Positions 9,608 through 19,554 of a stretch of DNA of 64,000 nt are shown one piece after another. Where the stretch lies: assembly GCF_007752345.1 (NCBI RefSeq), contig NZ_CP036299.1, forward strand, positions 1,426,001-1,490,000. The letters are read 5' to 3'. The position numbers were made by a program, and so were the translations under genes. The DNA is from Planctopirus ephydatiae. GTDB taxonomy: Bacteria; Planctomycetota; Planctomycetia; Planctomycetales; Planctomycetaceae. Within the stretch, counting starts at the first letter, position 1. Each line of letters opens with the position of its first letter. Under the pieces are notes generated by a model that did no database searches, was not told the origin of the DNA, and was given only the letters and a program-made list of their open reading frames with translations.

Positions 9608-11311
9608 TTAAGGAGTCAGGTCACATTGCATGGTGACGGTTCGCAGTTGCTGGGATGTCGGGTCAAGGAATCGAACGGTGATCTGGATCAATCGCAGTGG
9701 CCGGCGATTATCGACAGGAGTCCATTCGACAACTCCATCGTTAATCGGCGTTCCATAGACAATTGGAGCAGTGATTGGAATCGAAGCACCGGCCGCATTG
9801 TTGGTCCCTGCGCTTGATCCTGAGCGAACAAAGAAGACCGGATCACCAGGGATACTGGATAGACCAGGTGACACTTCCGCGGGAAGAACTGCTCCGGCTG
9901 TCGTGCCAGCGGTAAACCTTGGTAATTCAAAGGCGGAGGCAGTCGCGCCCGCCACGTAACGCCTGGGGAGAAATGGTGGATTCTCAGCGGGATCAGTGGG
10001 TACAGAGGCCAGCCAAACCAGTGGTCCCCAGGTATCGAAGACGTTGTTATCGTTTGCTGCGCCAGGGCCAAAGTTCACGTTGAGGCGACGGTCAACATTG
10101 CCACTGACGGCAGGGTTGGCACTGTACAGGACACTCCCCGGCCCACCGATATCAACAAAAGCTCCTAAACCACCATTGGCAAAGTCATCCCAGACTTTGA
10201 CGTCGAACGAAACAACATTCGCCAGTAGCAGATCTTCACCACGCCGACTGCCATTGGTGGAATTGTGCTGGAGTGGATCCACAACTCCCGTGGTGGCGTT
10301 AACCGTCAGGCCGGCTGTCGCCTGATTCATAGGGCTGGGCGTGGCCACAAATGGATATTGAAAGGCCACATTCGATGTCTCTTCCATCGTGTAGCGACCG
10401 AAAAACACACTGGATAGAAACTCACGTGGCTTGCCGGCATTGACCGTTCCATCGGCGAACTCGAAACCAAAACGGCTGGTTGGAAGTTGCAAATCAGTCA
10501 GAGTATTAAACCTGACTCCATCGATAAATGGAGGTGGCATGGTCTGATTGAAGGTTCGAGCGCTGATCGGGCGCGCCGAAAAGTCAAAGTCTTTCCAGAA
10601 GGTCGAAGTGGCAGACGGTGTATATCTGGTTGTGGCTCCCGACGTTGAATCGAACAGCGTATTCGTGGTATTGCCATCTTCATGAGGCTCAATTTCGGCA
10701 GTGGAATCGGCGGGCTGACGAACCAGCATGACTCGCCTGTAGAGAGCACCGGGGCGACCGGTTGTGCCTCGACGCATAAACAGCGAGATTTCAGCCGTTG
10801 AACTGAGAGCTGCAAGATTGCCAAGATCCCCGTCATCATAATCGGGTTGATTCTGGCTGTTGCCGACCTGAAGAGCACGTCCGGTATAACTATCGGTATC
10901 AGCTAAGGAGTTGACTGTCGTTGTAATCTTGCCTGTGAACTGCAGGACATCGTCGGTATCGTCGAACGGATCGTTTTCCGAAATGTAGAAGTAACCGAGC
11001 ATATCGCTCTCTTCGGAATTCACCGGAGTTAAGTTGCCCGCAAATCGAGGGGCCCAGGGCCAGACATAGCGGAATGTGCGGTTACTGAGATCTTTCGTAA
11101 TCACGGTTTGCACAGAGCGGGCCCGCTGGTCGTTCTCCATAATGCCGCGCTGGGTCGAAACCGTACCTGCAGCAATCTGAAAAACCTGGGCGAACAGCGA
11201 CATCATCAAGAGAACAAGCGCTACCGAGACGAGCATTTCAACCAGTGTAAAACCGGCTGAAGGTCGCCTTGGGCACGCGGTGCGTCTGTGGAGGTAAGTG
11301 AAGGTGATCAT
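9608..11311 (-). CDS. GspJ/PulJ-like minor pseudopilin
   Basis: 567 residues, against about 200 for typical GspJ. The N-terminus carries a prepilin peptidase site at Gly20 followed by FTLVEMLVSV, with Glu25 at +5, then a hydrophobic helix to about residue 48. Sequences after it (IMENDQRARSVQ) resemble the GspJ helix. The globular part is much enlarged and Asn/Thr/Pro-rich. Its ATG at 11311 directly abuts the stop of the GspI-like gene, so the two are translationally coupled. A 223-bp gap separates it from the GspK-like gene downstream. Expected to be inserted in the inner membrane, cleaved and methylated by a prepilin peptidase encoded elsewhere, and built into the pseudopilus tip complex. 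Confidence 0.8.
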   Translation of the reverse strand: MITFTYLHRRTACPRRPSAGFTLVEMLVSVALVLLMMSLFAQVFQIAAGTVSTQRGIMENDQRARSVQTVITKDLSNRTFRYVWPWAPRFAGNLTPVNSEESDMLGYFYISENDPFDDTDDVLQFTGKITTTVNSLADTDSYTGRALQVGNSQNQPDYDDGDLGNLAALSSTAEISLFMRRGTTGRPGALYRRVMLVRQPADSTAEIEPHEDGNTTNTLFDSTSGATTRYTPSATSTFWKDFDFSARPISARTFNQTMPPPFIDGVRFNTLTDLQLPTSRFGFEFADGTVNAGKPREFLSSVFFGRYTMEETSNVAFQYPFVATPSPMNQATAGLTVNATTGVVDPLQHNSTNGSRRGEDLLLANVVSFDVKVWDDFANGGLGAFVDIGGPGSVLYSANPAVSGNVDRRLNVNFGPGAANDNNVFDTWGPLVWLASVPTDPAENPPFLPRRYVAGATASAFELPRFTAGTTAGAVLPAEVSPGLSSIPGDPVFFVRSGSSAGTNNAAGASIPITAPIVYGTPINDGVVEWTPVDNRRPLRLIQITVRFLDPTSQQLRTVTMQCDLTP

Positions 11312-12721
11312 TTACTGCACATCTCGAATAGAGATTGGATTCAGCGGAAAAACATCGACGACATTGGGCATGATGATGGCCGATCCATCATTGGCATTTT
11401 CAAACACACGCCCCTCAATTCGGATGCGGGCAAAGCTGGTGCCTGATCCTGTCGAAAGGCCGGTGGGGTAAAACGAGGCAGCGGGATAGTCGGCAGGTTT
11501 GGCAGCCGCCAGACTGGCAAAAGCTTCTTCAAGCAGTGAAATGCGATACCACCGCATGCGGCCCGCATCGAGGATGTAGCCACCTTTCTTCCATTTGGGA
11601 GGATCATTCTCATCGTACTTGACGATAATGACCGAGGACGCTGCGCCGGAAGTATCGACATACGAGGCGAAGAACGCTCCCTGAATCCGTTCGTCATTGA
11701 TGCCAAACTGGCGGCGGAAGAAAACCACAGCATCCGAGTTTCGTGTACCATCGGCCTTCACGCGGGTCGTCGTCAGCCAGGTGTACCGCAATTCTTGTGT
11801 TTCGATACGAATCTTGACGGGTATGAAGCCGGCCGAGACCGCCCCACGGAAAGAGAGCGTGGTCGAAGTGGGGGCAGGTGTCGTAATGATCGGCCGAACT
11901 TCGACACGGCGCATGTCGGCATCGAACATCACCAGACGCCCGGGAGTGAGGGCCGGATTCACAATCTGGTTCAGGCCCGTCTGATCGGTGAATGTGAGAG
12001 TAAATGTCCCATCGCCGTTATCGGCCGAAGTAAAATCCACCGATTCCACCTGCAATAGCCAGCTGTCGGGCAATGTCGCGATCTGGCTCGCCTGCAATAA
12101 GGTGGTGGCACCTGCCGTGAAGCGGGGAACAACAGTCAGGGCGTTGGTTCCATCATTTCCGTAAAATCGACCGGCATTGGGTGCCAAGACATCCGCCATG
12201 CGGAAGGAACCCAGGGGATCCACCACATAGCCATTGGCAATGGAAACTGGCTGCCAGATCGTCCCGTCAGCCGCTGTAATGGGCCCGGTACTGGCCCAGA
12301 CAGGTTCCGTATTTCCCAGAACACCACTGGTGCTGCAACCAAAGACCAGGCGTGGAAACTGTGAACGGGTGATGGGGTTGCTGGGCAATATAAATGTGGG
12401 TCGAGCGGGATTGTCGGTGATGGATGTCGCTGTCAACCCGGGCTGCCAGAGTGCAGCGCCCGTGTTGACCTGACTGAGTGCATTCCGCAGCCCGCGGACG
12501 TTGTAACTCAGGATGGCCGAGTTGGTCATATTGGTGGCTGCGACCGACTTCAGCACGCTGATTGGGAAGAGTGAGGCCAGACCGACAATACCAATCCCCA
12601 TGATCATCAGCGAGATGAGGACTTCACTCAGCGTCACACCTGCACGGGCTTGTGAACCCTGTGCTTTGATGGACCGATTGAAAGTTCGGGCAGACCGAAG
12701 GAGCGGAAGTAATGTTTTCAT
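11312..12721 (-). CDS. GspI/PilV-like minor pseudopilin
   Basis: 469 residues. Cleavage is expected after Gly28 (ARAG then VTLSEVLISLM), with Glu33 at +5 and a long hydrophobic helix (MIMGIGIVGLASLFPISVL) to about residue 57. The Val at +1 and the SLMIMGIGIVGL helix are typical of the GspI/PilV group. The C-terminal ~400 residues are an enlarged beta-rich region. The start codon overlaps the stop of the GspH-like gene by four bases (ATGA at 12718-12721), and its stop abuts the next ATG. This tight coupling argues that GspH-, I- and J-like proteins are made together. Confidence 0.8.
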   Translation of the reverse strand: MKTLLPLLRSARTFNRSIKAQGSQARAGVTLSEVLISLMIMGIGIVGLASLFPISVLKSVAATNMTNSAILSYNVRGLRNALSQVNTGAALWQPGLTATSITDNPARPTFILPSNPITRSQFPRLVFGCSTSGVLGNTEPVWASTGPITAADGTIWQPVSIANGYVVDPLGSFRMADVLAPNAGRFYGNDGTNALTVVPRFTAGATTLLQASQIATLPDSWLLQVESVDFTSADNGDGTFTLTFTDQTGLNQIVNPALTPGRLVMFDADMRRVEVRPIITTPAPTSTTLSFRGAVSAGFIPVKIRIETQELRYTWLTTTRVKADGTRNSDAVVFFRRQFGINDERIQGAFFASYVDTSGAASSVIIVKYDENDPPKWKKGGYILDAGRMRWYRISLLEEAFASLAAAKPADYPAASFYPTGLSTGSGTSFARIRIEGRVFENANDGSAIIMPNVVDVFPLNPISIRDVQ

Positions 12722-13800
12722 TTACCGGCTCCTTCACCAGTTTCGGCATACAGCAAGCGATCGCTCCCTGACCCGTATCCCAATTCATGCACAGAAACCG
12801 CGCCCGTGCGGGTTGCCACACTGACAAAATATTTATCGCCTCGATTCTCGCTGTCTTCTGTTTCGGCAGCAGAGCCGCCTTCCCAGGCCAGGCGATCCAG
12901 ATCGGCATCTTTCTGGGTCCCTACATACAAGTGCAGTAAGCCTGCTGTGGCTGCCTGTCCAATGACGGTTCCACTGGGTGAGAACATGATGTCAATCTGG
13001 TTGCTGTAGCGAGGTGGATTGACTGAACCATCGCGCCACGCTGTCGGGAGTATGTTCCCCCGATTCGAGGCCGTGGCGAGATTGTCGATATTCCGCGAGG
13101 ATCGATCCAGATGCACGACCACACCTGCTGGCAGAAAGACGGGCTTTTGGCCCACGAACGGAACCGGATCGAGTTGCAAATCATAGGTTGTCACACCATC
13201 CCGACCAGCAGCAAAGGCTTGAAGTGTTCCTGAAGGTGTTTCTGCTGGGAGTCGGAAGGGAGTGGTAAGCCGTAAGCGAATCTGGCCGGCACTGGTATCC
13301 AAGGTCGCTCGATACCACGTTCCCTGGCTTCCTTTTGGAATTCGAATGCGAATGTCACTAGGAAATCGCTGGCGGGCAATAAGATTGGCCCAGTTCGTTC
13401 CTGCCGCTTCAGCCACTACTCGAACATCTGTTGAAGTCAGATCCGACTCATCCCGTCGCAATTCAATTGTTCCATCCGACCATAACTCACCGGGCTGAAT
13501 ATAGACCATGCTGGTAATCGTGCGGTCGTTATTAGGACTCTTGATGAAACGCACACCCACGGGTGCTTTAGCATAAATGGCCCGATCCCGGGCACCATTG
13601 AGGAACGACTGAATCTGCCTGGCGCCGGCACGGACTTTGTCACCATCGAGGCTCAGCCGCACCATGGTCGCAGTGATGACCAGGAGCGTGACCAGAATCG
13701 AGATCACGACCAGCAGTTCGATCAGTGTAAAGCCGCGTCGCTCAGAGATTCTCTGAACCGGCTTTCGACCGATCGCCAATATCACGTGTTTAACAAACAT
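12718..13800 (-). CDS. GspH-like minor pseudopilin
   Basis: 360 residues from the ATG at 13800, which has GGGAGA nine bases upstream; a TTG at 13809 sits too close to that site. The prepilin signal is ERRG then FTLIELLVVISILVTLLV, with Gly23 and Glu28. The next segment, RAGARQIQSFLNGARDRAIYAKAPVGVRF, is characteristic of GspH/FimT (helix with ARxxAxxxxxPVGVRF). The C-terminal domain is longer than in classical GspH (~170 residues). It ends in an ATGA overlap with the GspI-like gene. Confidence 0.8.
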   Translation of the reverse strand: MFVKHVILAIGRKPVQRISERRGFTLIELLVVISILVTLLVITATMVRLSLDGDKVRAGARQIQSFLNGARDRAIYAKAPVGVRFIKSPNNDRTITSMVYIQPGELWSDGTIELRRDESDLTSTDVRVVAEAAGTNWANLIARQRFPSDIRIRIPKGSQGTWYRATLDTSAGQIRLRLTTPFRLPAETPSGTLQAFAAGRDGVTTYDLQLDPVPFVGQKPVFLPAGVVVHLDRSSRNIDNLATASNRGNILPTAWRDGSVNPPRYSNQIDIMFSPSGTVIGQAATAGLLHLYVGTQKDADLDRLAWEGGSAAETEDSENRGDKYFVSVATRTGAVSVHELGYGSGSDRLLYAETGEGAGK

Positions 13801-13824
13801 GAGAGTCAATCTCCCGCCCTAGAA

Positions 13825-14928
13825 TCAGCGACGGTTGTTGAAGTTCGAAATATCATCCAGTAAATCATCGCGTGATGCCGGCAAGCCAAGTCGCCCTGTA
13901 GTGGTATGCGGCTCCTGCAAACCCAGCACTTTCCCCGGCCCTGCGGAAACGATGAGAGGGGTAAAGAACGTATCGAGCTGGTGGTAGTTATTACGAAAAG
14001 CTGCATCGCTTTGGCCCAGCCCGAGTAGCATGGATTGAATCCGGCCGTAACCATCATCAGGATCAACACCTAAGGGGTCGAGATTCGTGCCCGTCGATGC
14101 CGGCAGATCAGGAATCAGTACGAGGGCATACTGGCGATCAATTGTGCCAGATGCGTATGTGAGCGAGTCGTTGGCTACTGCCAAGGTGGCTGTGGTGCCG
14201 CTGGTCGTATTGCGGACAAGTGCTGTCGGCCAACGATAGAACCGCAATGGTTCACCCCACGAATCGATGAACTCCAGGAGTCCGTCACCGTCGGTATCCC
14301 GAACTTCGTTACTCGAGAAGTTATCTGGGCTGACAGGGGGTAATCCAAAAACCTGGGCTTGAGTGAGGGCATAGTAAAGCAGTGCCGATGATTCGGTTTC
14401 GACTTTATGATTGGCACTCACATAGGCTGTTGATGTCAACAGGGGATGATTCGAGGGTAACTCGCTGAACGACTGGGGAAACGTCTGCTTCAGGAGCATC
14501 TTCCGGGCAAGGACTTTCATCGCCGGGATGTAGTTGTTGGTGTTCGCACTACTGATCCCCAGATCCGCACGCACCTGCCGAAAGTATCTCTGGTTATTCG
14601 TTCCCTGCTCCAGGGCTTTATCAACAGCGCGGTTAAACGATTCCAGCCTCTGCTGCAGAAGACCATCGATTTTGAGAATTGTGGCCTGAGTCGCCCGCTC
14701 ACGGGCAGTCAGGATCGTATTCCCAAAGACGGCGGCAAAAATTGAAATCATCAGCAGGATCAGGCCGATCACCACCAGCAATTCAATGATGGTAAAGCCT
14801 GACCGGCGATTCTGCGAACCGCGAGTATGAGGCGGGCGGCTGGAATTCGACGAAATTCTGTTCGCACAGCGGGCGACGACGCCAGTTGGTGAACTATGAA
14901 AATCGAATTGGTGAAACGGATGGATCAT
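13825..14928 (-). CDS. GspG-like pseudopilin with calcium-loop motif
   Basis: 367 residues from the ATG at 14928; an upstream TTG at 14982 in the same frame is less likely. The cleavage glycine is Gly44 (RRSG then FTIIELLVVIGLILLM), with Glu49 at +5. Residues 201-212 read DTDGDGLLEFID, an acidic loop of EF-hand type, followed by SWGEPLRFYRWP, which matches the DPWGNPY region near the calcium site of GspG. The long polar N-terminal leader (44 residues before the cleavage site) is unusual. It lies 24 bp before the GspH-like start, within the pseudopilin operon. Confidence 0.75.
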   Translation of the reverse strand: MIHPFHQFDFHSSPTGVVARCANRISSNSSRPPHTRGSQNRRSGFTIIELLVVIGLILLMISIFAAVFGNTILTARERATQATILKIDGLLQQRLESFNRAVDKALEQGTNNQRYFRQVRADLGISSANTNNYIPAMKVLARKMLLKQTFPQSFSELPSNHPLLTSTAYVSANHKVETESSALLYYALTQAQVFGLPPVSPDNFSSNEVRDTDGDGLLEFIDSWGEPLRFYRWPTALVRNTTSGTTATLAVANDSLTYASGTIDRQYALVLIPDLPASTGTNLDPLGVDPDDGYGRIQSMLLGLGQSDAAFRNNYHQLDTFFTPLIVSAGPGKVLGLQEPHTTTGRLGLPASRDDLLDDISNFNNRR

Positions 14929-15017
14929 CTGAGCATCCCGAGATCGCCCCGTGGCTATGACTAGAAGCAAGCTAAATATCAATCGTGAACTTAACAGATA
15001 GAGGTTCTGCTAAGAGT

Positions 15018-16076
15018 CTAGCGACCACCGAGGGTTCCCGAAGCAAAGTTGGTAATGTTATCAAATTCCGCTTCACGGTCTGCCACACTCACAGGCCCGG
15101 TGATTCCCGGTGCCCAGACAGCCGAAGGAATGTCGGTCGCAGCGTAACCTGGCAATGGTGTCCCTGCATCAGGCTGGAACGGCCCACCCGGCCCGAACCT
15201 CTGATCATACCCCGGAGAAATGATCTGGAACGATTTAGCATTCCAGGCTGATTTATTGGCTTTGTCCTGTGCATAGGGGAGAATGGGGTAGTTCGCAGAG
15301 TTCCCCTGGGGGCCGTAAGTCAAGACGCCATACTTACCGTTCGTGGCGGCTGCATAAAAATAGGGAGTTCCCTGCCCTGAGATGGGATCGACAAGTTCTG
15401 GCAGATTATCACCGTCAAGATCGGTATAGCGACTTGCAGGATGTTCGTAGTAGGGAGTCGTACGCGGGCCAGTTCCACGTCGGAATGGGGCGGCAGGGTC
15501 TTTCGAAAAACCAATCGCCCGCCATAATGTCGTCGAACCTTCAACTGTCTTTTCGTGTAACCCCCCCAGGAAGAAGGCCAGGCATTCGGCATTCGAGAGT
15601 ACAATCGCATTCCCGCCGGTAGTGCCATCGCCGTCGATATCCGGGGCACCAGCCGTGTAGGCGAAGTCAAATTGTGGCCAGAACTGGCGAATAATGGCTT
15701 TGGATTCGCGAATTTCTTGAGCCGTGTACAAATTCGGTGCAACACCACCATCCGCCGGAGTCGCCCAGAGTGCCGCTGTCTGTGGAATCACAATGCGGCT
15801 GGGAGGATGGATACCATACTCTTTCTCAAAGGCGACGCAGGCCGATTCGATCGCACTGATTTCTGTACGTACCTGAGCAATCGTCGCCCTGCGGCGGGCG
15901 CCGTTGATGGCTGGCAACAGGAGAGCAATCAGTATTGAGATCACCACAATCACAGCGAGCAGTTCAATCAACGTGAAGCCCGCACGAGGCCCAGAAGAGC
16001 CACCTTCTGACTGTGTACTAGAATCGCATCCGCGCCCGGCATAGCGAAGGCTGTAGGGGTTGGTTTTCAGGAACAT
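15018..16076 (-). CDS. GspG-like major pseudopilin candidate
   Basis: 352 residues; GspG is usually about 145. The start has GGAG seven bases upstream. Prepilin signal at Gly33 (PRAG then FTLIELLAVIVVISILIALLLP), Glu38 at +5, and an AINGARRRATIAQVRTEI helix as in GspG. Two acidic loops are visible: DIDGDG at 136-141 and DLDGDNLPELVDP from 209, followed by GTPYFYAA and YGVLTYGPQG, which resemble the C-terminal GspG pattern around the calcium site. It is the first pseudopilin in transcription order. I consider it the most likely main pseudopilus subunit, although its length is unlike that of known major pseudopilins. Confidence 0.8.
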   Translation of the reverse strand: MFLKTNPYSLRYAGRGCDSSTQSEGGSSGPRAGFTLIELLAVIVVISILIALLLPAINGARRRATIAQVRTEISAIESACVAFEKEYGIHPPSRIVIPQTAALWATPADGGVAPNLYTAQEIRESKAIIRQFWPQFDFAYTAGAPDIDGDGTTGGNAIVLSNAECLAFFLGGLHEKTVEGSTTLWRAIGFSKDPAAPFRRGTGPRTTPYYEHPASRYTDLDGDNLPELVDPISGQGTPYFYAAATNGKYGVLTYGPQGNSANYPILPYAQDKANKSAWNAKSFQIISPGYDQRFGPGGPFQPDAGTPLPGYAATDIPSAVWAPGITGPVSVADREAEFDNITNFASGTLGGR

Positions 16077-16265
16077 GATGAACTCCAGTCGCAGCGATGA
16101 TAGCCGGTTGTCGATGGATGAATCTCTTGGGTTATAAACAATTCGTTCGAAGCGAAGATCGCGGAGGCCTGCTCAGACTCCGGGAAACACCTCGCCCCTG
16201 AAATCAGAGATTTCTCTGAATTAATCCAGGCGGGCGAGTTGTACCAGTGTCAGTTTCCGCCAGGA

Positions 16266-17522
16266 TCAGGACAGGTCGTTCAGCAACTGAATCAGAGGCA
16301 TGAAGAGGGCAATCACAATGAAACCCACAATCAAGCCCAGCACCACGACCATGAGTGGTTCAAGCATGTTGATCAGACCTTCGACCAGCACGCCCACTTC
16401 TTCGTCATAGACATCGGCGACTTTGTAGAGCATGTTGTCGAGTGCTCCCGTTTCTTCACCGACGTCGACCATATTGACGACGATCTCGTCGTAAATCTTT
16501 GTTTCTCTGAGAGGAACAGCCATCGATTCCCCTTCGCGAATGGCCGCATTGACGTGCTCGAAAGCCTTCACGAACACGGCGTTTCCAGCGGTATCACGCG
16601 TAATCGACAACGCTTCCAGGATGGGTACACCTGAGGCCACGAGCGTTCCCAGCGTGCGGCACGTTCTCGCGATAATTGACTTCTTCAAGATCAGCCCCAG
16701 CATCGGAATGCGGAGTGAGATCCAGTCGATAACGAACGCGCCGGTTTTGTTCTTTTTGATAATCTTAATCAGCAGCCAGATCGAAATCGGAATGACTGGC
16801 CCCAGGTACCAGTAGTTTACGACCGCACTACTCGTATCGATGAGGACGGTCGTCATGAGTGGCAGTTTGGTACCGAAGTCGTCGAAGATCTTTTTGAACT
16901 TCGGGATAATCCAGTACATAATGAAGCCCACGATCAGCGTGGCCACGGTGATCACCGCCGCCGGATAGATCATGGCACCCTGAACTTTACGCTTCAGGCT
17001 TTGCTGCCGCTCTTTGAATTCTGCGAGTCGCTGCAGAATCACTTCCAACGCACCACCGGCTTCACCGGCCCGCACCATGTTCACGTAAAGGTTATCAAAA
17101 GCTTTGGGTTGCTTACCCATGGCTTCCGAAAGAGTGCTACCGGATTCAATATCTTCAATGACCCCCATCAAGGAGTTCTTGAGGGCACCAGGTTTGGCCT
17201 GCACTTCCAGAATTCGCAAGCTTCGAAGAATGGGTAGACCAGCATCCTGAAGTGTCGACAACTGCCGTGTAAAGGTGCAAAGCTGCTTGGCACCTACCCC
17301 ACCAATCGAGAACGTTCCCTTCTTGCGGGCGTTGGGTTTTTTCTTCCCATCCTTGGCAACGCTTGCGTCTTTTTTCTTGGTGCGACCTTTTTCAGAGATC
17401 TTAGTGACATAGAAGCCACGCTCACGGATTTTCGATTGAGCCTCCTGTTCGGTGGCGGCTTCAATTGTATCCTTGACTTCCATGCCCTTGTTGTCCATCG
17501 CTTCGTACATGAAGGTGGGCAT
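16266..17522 (-). CDS. Inner-membrane platform protein GspF/PilC
   Basis: 418 residues from the ATG at 17522, which has AAGGA eight bases upstream and gives the usual MPTFMYEA start. A Lys-rich linker (about 52-75) precedes two T2SF domains: FTRQLSTLQDAGLPI (first) and CRTLGTLVASGVPI (second). Three membrane helices are visible (VITVATLIVGFIMYWIIP, VVNYWYLGPVIPISIWLLI, and the C-terminal MVVVLGLIVGFIVIALFMP). GspF/PilC forms the membrane platform that couples the cytoplasmic ATPase to pilin assembly. It lies between a GspE gene and the pseudopilin genes. A second paralogue is at 34805. Confidence 0.9.
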   Translation of the reverse strand: MPTFMYEAMDNKGMEVKDTIEAATEQEAQSKIRERGFYVTKISEKGRTKKKDASVAKDGKKKPNARKKGTFSIGGVGAKQLCTFTRQLSTLQDAGLPILRSLRILEVQAKPGALKNSLMGVIEDIESGSTLSEAMGKQPKAFDNLYVNMVRAGEAGGALEVILQRLAEFKERQQSLKRKVQGAMIYPAAVITVATLIVGFIMYWIIPKFKKIFDDFGTKLPLMTTVLIDTSSAVVNYWYLGPVIPISIWLLIKIIKKNKTGAFVIDWISLRIPMLGLILKKSIIARTCRTLGTLVASGVPILEALSITRDTAGNAVFVKAFEHVNAAIREGESMAVPLRETKIYDEIVVNMVDVGEETGALDNMLYKVADVYDEEVGVLVEGLINMLEPLMVVVLGLIVGFIVIALFMPLIQLLNDLS

Positions 17523-17674
17523 TATCAGTTCCTTATCTGAAAAAGATGCAGAAAAAGTCGACTCTACGAACTCAAGCAAACAGGCTTCAATCGATCGATT
17601 GATCGTGAAGTGTCCAGAACGTCATCAAATCCCGTCGAGGGAATCATGAAAAACCAGCGAAGAGCCAATGATCT

Positions 17675-19387
17675 TTAGCCTTCGCCATCTTCCGTAATTG
17701 TTTCCCTTACGATTTCATCAATCGTCGTCACCCCGTCAAAAATCAGCTTCAATCCCGCCTCTCGCAAAGTGGTCATCCCCTGCGAGCGGGCAAAATTACG
17801 GATATCGTCCACAGAAGCGTTCGCCGCAATCAGATCGCGGATATCGTCTGTGACATCCAGCAGTTCATAAATTCCGCAGCGGCCTTTGTAGCCCGAGTTG
17901 TTACAACGCTGACAACCTTTACCGTAGTAAAAGTTGTATTTACGAGCCTGCTGAATCGGCAGTTGCAACTCCATCAGCAATTCATCACTCGGATCAAACT
18001 TGGTGCGGCATTCTGTGCAGATTCGCCGCACCAGCCGTTGAGCCAGCACTGCTTCAACACAAGCCGTAATCAGGAAGGGTGGAACACCCATATCCCGCAG
18101 TCGCGTAATTGCCGATGGTGCATCGTTGGTATGCAGCGTACTGAAGACCAGGTGGCCTGTGAGTGCCGATTGAACCGAAACTTCAGCTGTTTCGTAGTCG
18201 CGAATCTCACCCACCAGAATGGTGTCGGGATCGTGACGCAGAATCGCCCGCAGCACCGTCGCGAAAGTCACCCCGATGTCATGGTTTACAGGTACCTGCA
18301 GCAGACCCTCGATTTCATATTCAATCGGGTCTTCTGTGGTAATGATCTTGGTTTCAACGTCGTTAAGTTCGTTCAAAGCGGAATAGAGCGTAGTCGTTTT
18401 GCCAGAACCTGTCGGCCCCGTCACCAGCACAATTCCGTTCGGCCGCTTGATCATGCTGCGAAAGCGTGTCAGCGTATTGGCATCCATCCCAATCTTGTTC
18501 AGATCGAGCTGCACGACCGTTCGGTCCAGCACTCGCATAACGACCGCTTCGCCAAACAATGTGGGCAGAATACTGACTCGCAAATCCACACTGTTTCCAC
18601 CCACGTTCAGCTCGATTCGACCGTCTTGAGGCATCCGCCGTTCCGCAATATCCAGATCACTCATAATCTTGATTCGACTGACAATGGCATTTGCCAGGTG
18701 CCGGGGAGGAGGCACCATTTCATAGAGCATCCCGTCCGCTTTCACACGCACCTTGAACTCGTCTTCAAACGGCTCAAAGTGAATGTCGCTGGCCTGATCC
18801 TTAATGGCCAGCAGCAGAATCATGTTCAGCAGCTTACGAATCGGTGCGGCATCTGCCAGTTCGGCTTCGTCGAGATTGTATTCGCGGCTGTTCTGGCCGC
18901 CGGTCCCTCCATAAGATTCCTCCATCGAGGTAATCAGATCTTCAATACTATCCTGCTTGTCGGCGTAATAGCGGGCAATAGCCGCTTCGACATCCTTCAA
19001 GTTCGAAATTGCACCGCGGACTTCGGCTCCCAGAAAATTCCGCAAATCATCCAGAGCCGCCACATTCTGGGGGTCGGCCATGGCGACTGTCAGCACATTA
19101 TCCTTCAGAGAAATGGGCATGATCTTGTAAAGTTCAGCCATTGTCTGGGGGACCATTTCAATGGCGCGGGGTGGGATTGTCGTTTCTCCCAGATTGACAA
19201 CTGGCATCCCCCATTGTTCCGCCAGAGCTTCCGTGACCTGTGCTTCGGTCACCAGACCCATACGGATCGCTACCTGGCCGATAATCTCGCCCGGACTGCG
19301 CTTCTGCTCCTCAAGCACATCCCAGAGCTGATCCTCTGAAATGTACCCCAGGTCGACCAGAATCTGTCCGAGTTTACGCTGTGCCAT
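17675..19387 (-). CDS. GspE/PilB assembly ATPase with N-terminal MshEN-like domain
   Basis: 570 residues from the ATG MAQRKLGQ at 19387; a TTG at 19408 is less likely. The first ~60 residues have the paired pattern KLGQILVDLGYISEDQL / IGQVAIRMGLVTEAQV expected of MshEN domains, some of which bind cyclic di-GMP. The ATPase core carries Walker A GPTGSGKTTT at 324-333, an Asp-box region (TTEDPIEYEIEG) and Walker B ILVGEIRD, then HTNDAPSAITRL. A four-Cys zinc motif follows (CTEC and CQRC). This is one of three GspE-type ATPases in the window. It sits directly between pilT and gspF, so it is the likely extension motor for this block. Confidence 0.9.
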   Translation of the reverse strand: MAQRKLGQILVDLGYISEDQLWDVLEEQKRSPGEIIGQVAIRMGLVTEAQVTEALAEQWGMPVVNLGETTIPPRAIEMVPQTMAELYKIMPISLKDNVLTVAMADPQNVAALDDLRNFLGAEVRGAISNLKDVEAAIARYYADKQDSIEDLITSMEESYGGTGGQNSREYNLDEAELADAAPIRKLLNMILLLAIKDQASDIHFEPFEDEFKVRVKADGMLYEMVPPPRHLANAIVSRIKIMSDLDIAERRMPQDGRIELNVGGNSVDLRVSILPTLFGEAVVMRVLDRTVVQLDLNKIGMDANTLTRFRSMIKRPNGIVLVTGPTGSGKTTTLYSALNELNDVETKIITTEDPIEYEIEGLLQVPVNHDIGVTFATVLRAILRHDPDTILVGEIRDYETAEVSVQSALTGHLVFSTLHTNDAPSAITRLRDMGVPPFLITACVEAVLAQRLVRRICTECRTKFDPSDELLMELQLPIQQARKYNFYYGKGCQRCNNSGYKGRCGIYELLDVTDDIRDLIAANASVDDIRNFARSQGMTTLREAGLKLIFDGVTTIDEIVRETITEDGEG

Positions 19388-19554
19388 ACATCCAACTTTA
19401 TCTAACAACTGGCCAACAAATCTGTTCGCCGTTGAAACGAACTCTCAAACTTCAACCAGCACCCAGTCGCTCCAGGTGAGCATCAGTTGATCAGAACCTG
19501 AATATCAGAAGGTGAAGCATTCCTTCAGCGCGAGATCCATCCGCTGCCACGAAA

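Noticed and set aside
17963-19339. Long plus-strand open frame (458 codons) opposite the GspE ATPase
   Set aside because: It is antisense to a complete, motif-confirmed ATPase; its composition (His, Asn, Gln and Arg rich) is that of a mirror frame and it has no domain or binding site.
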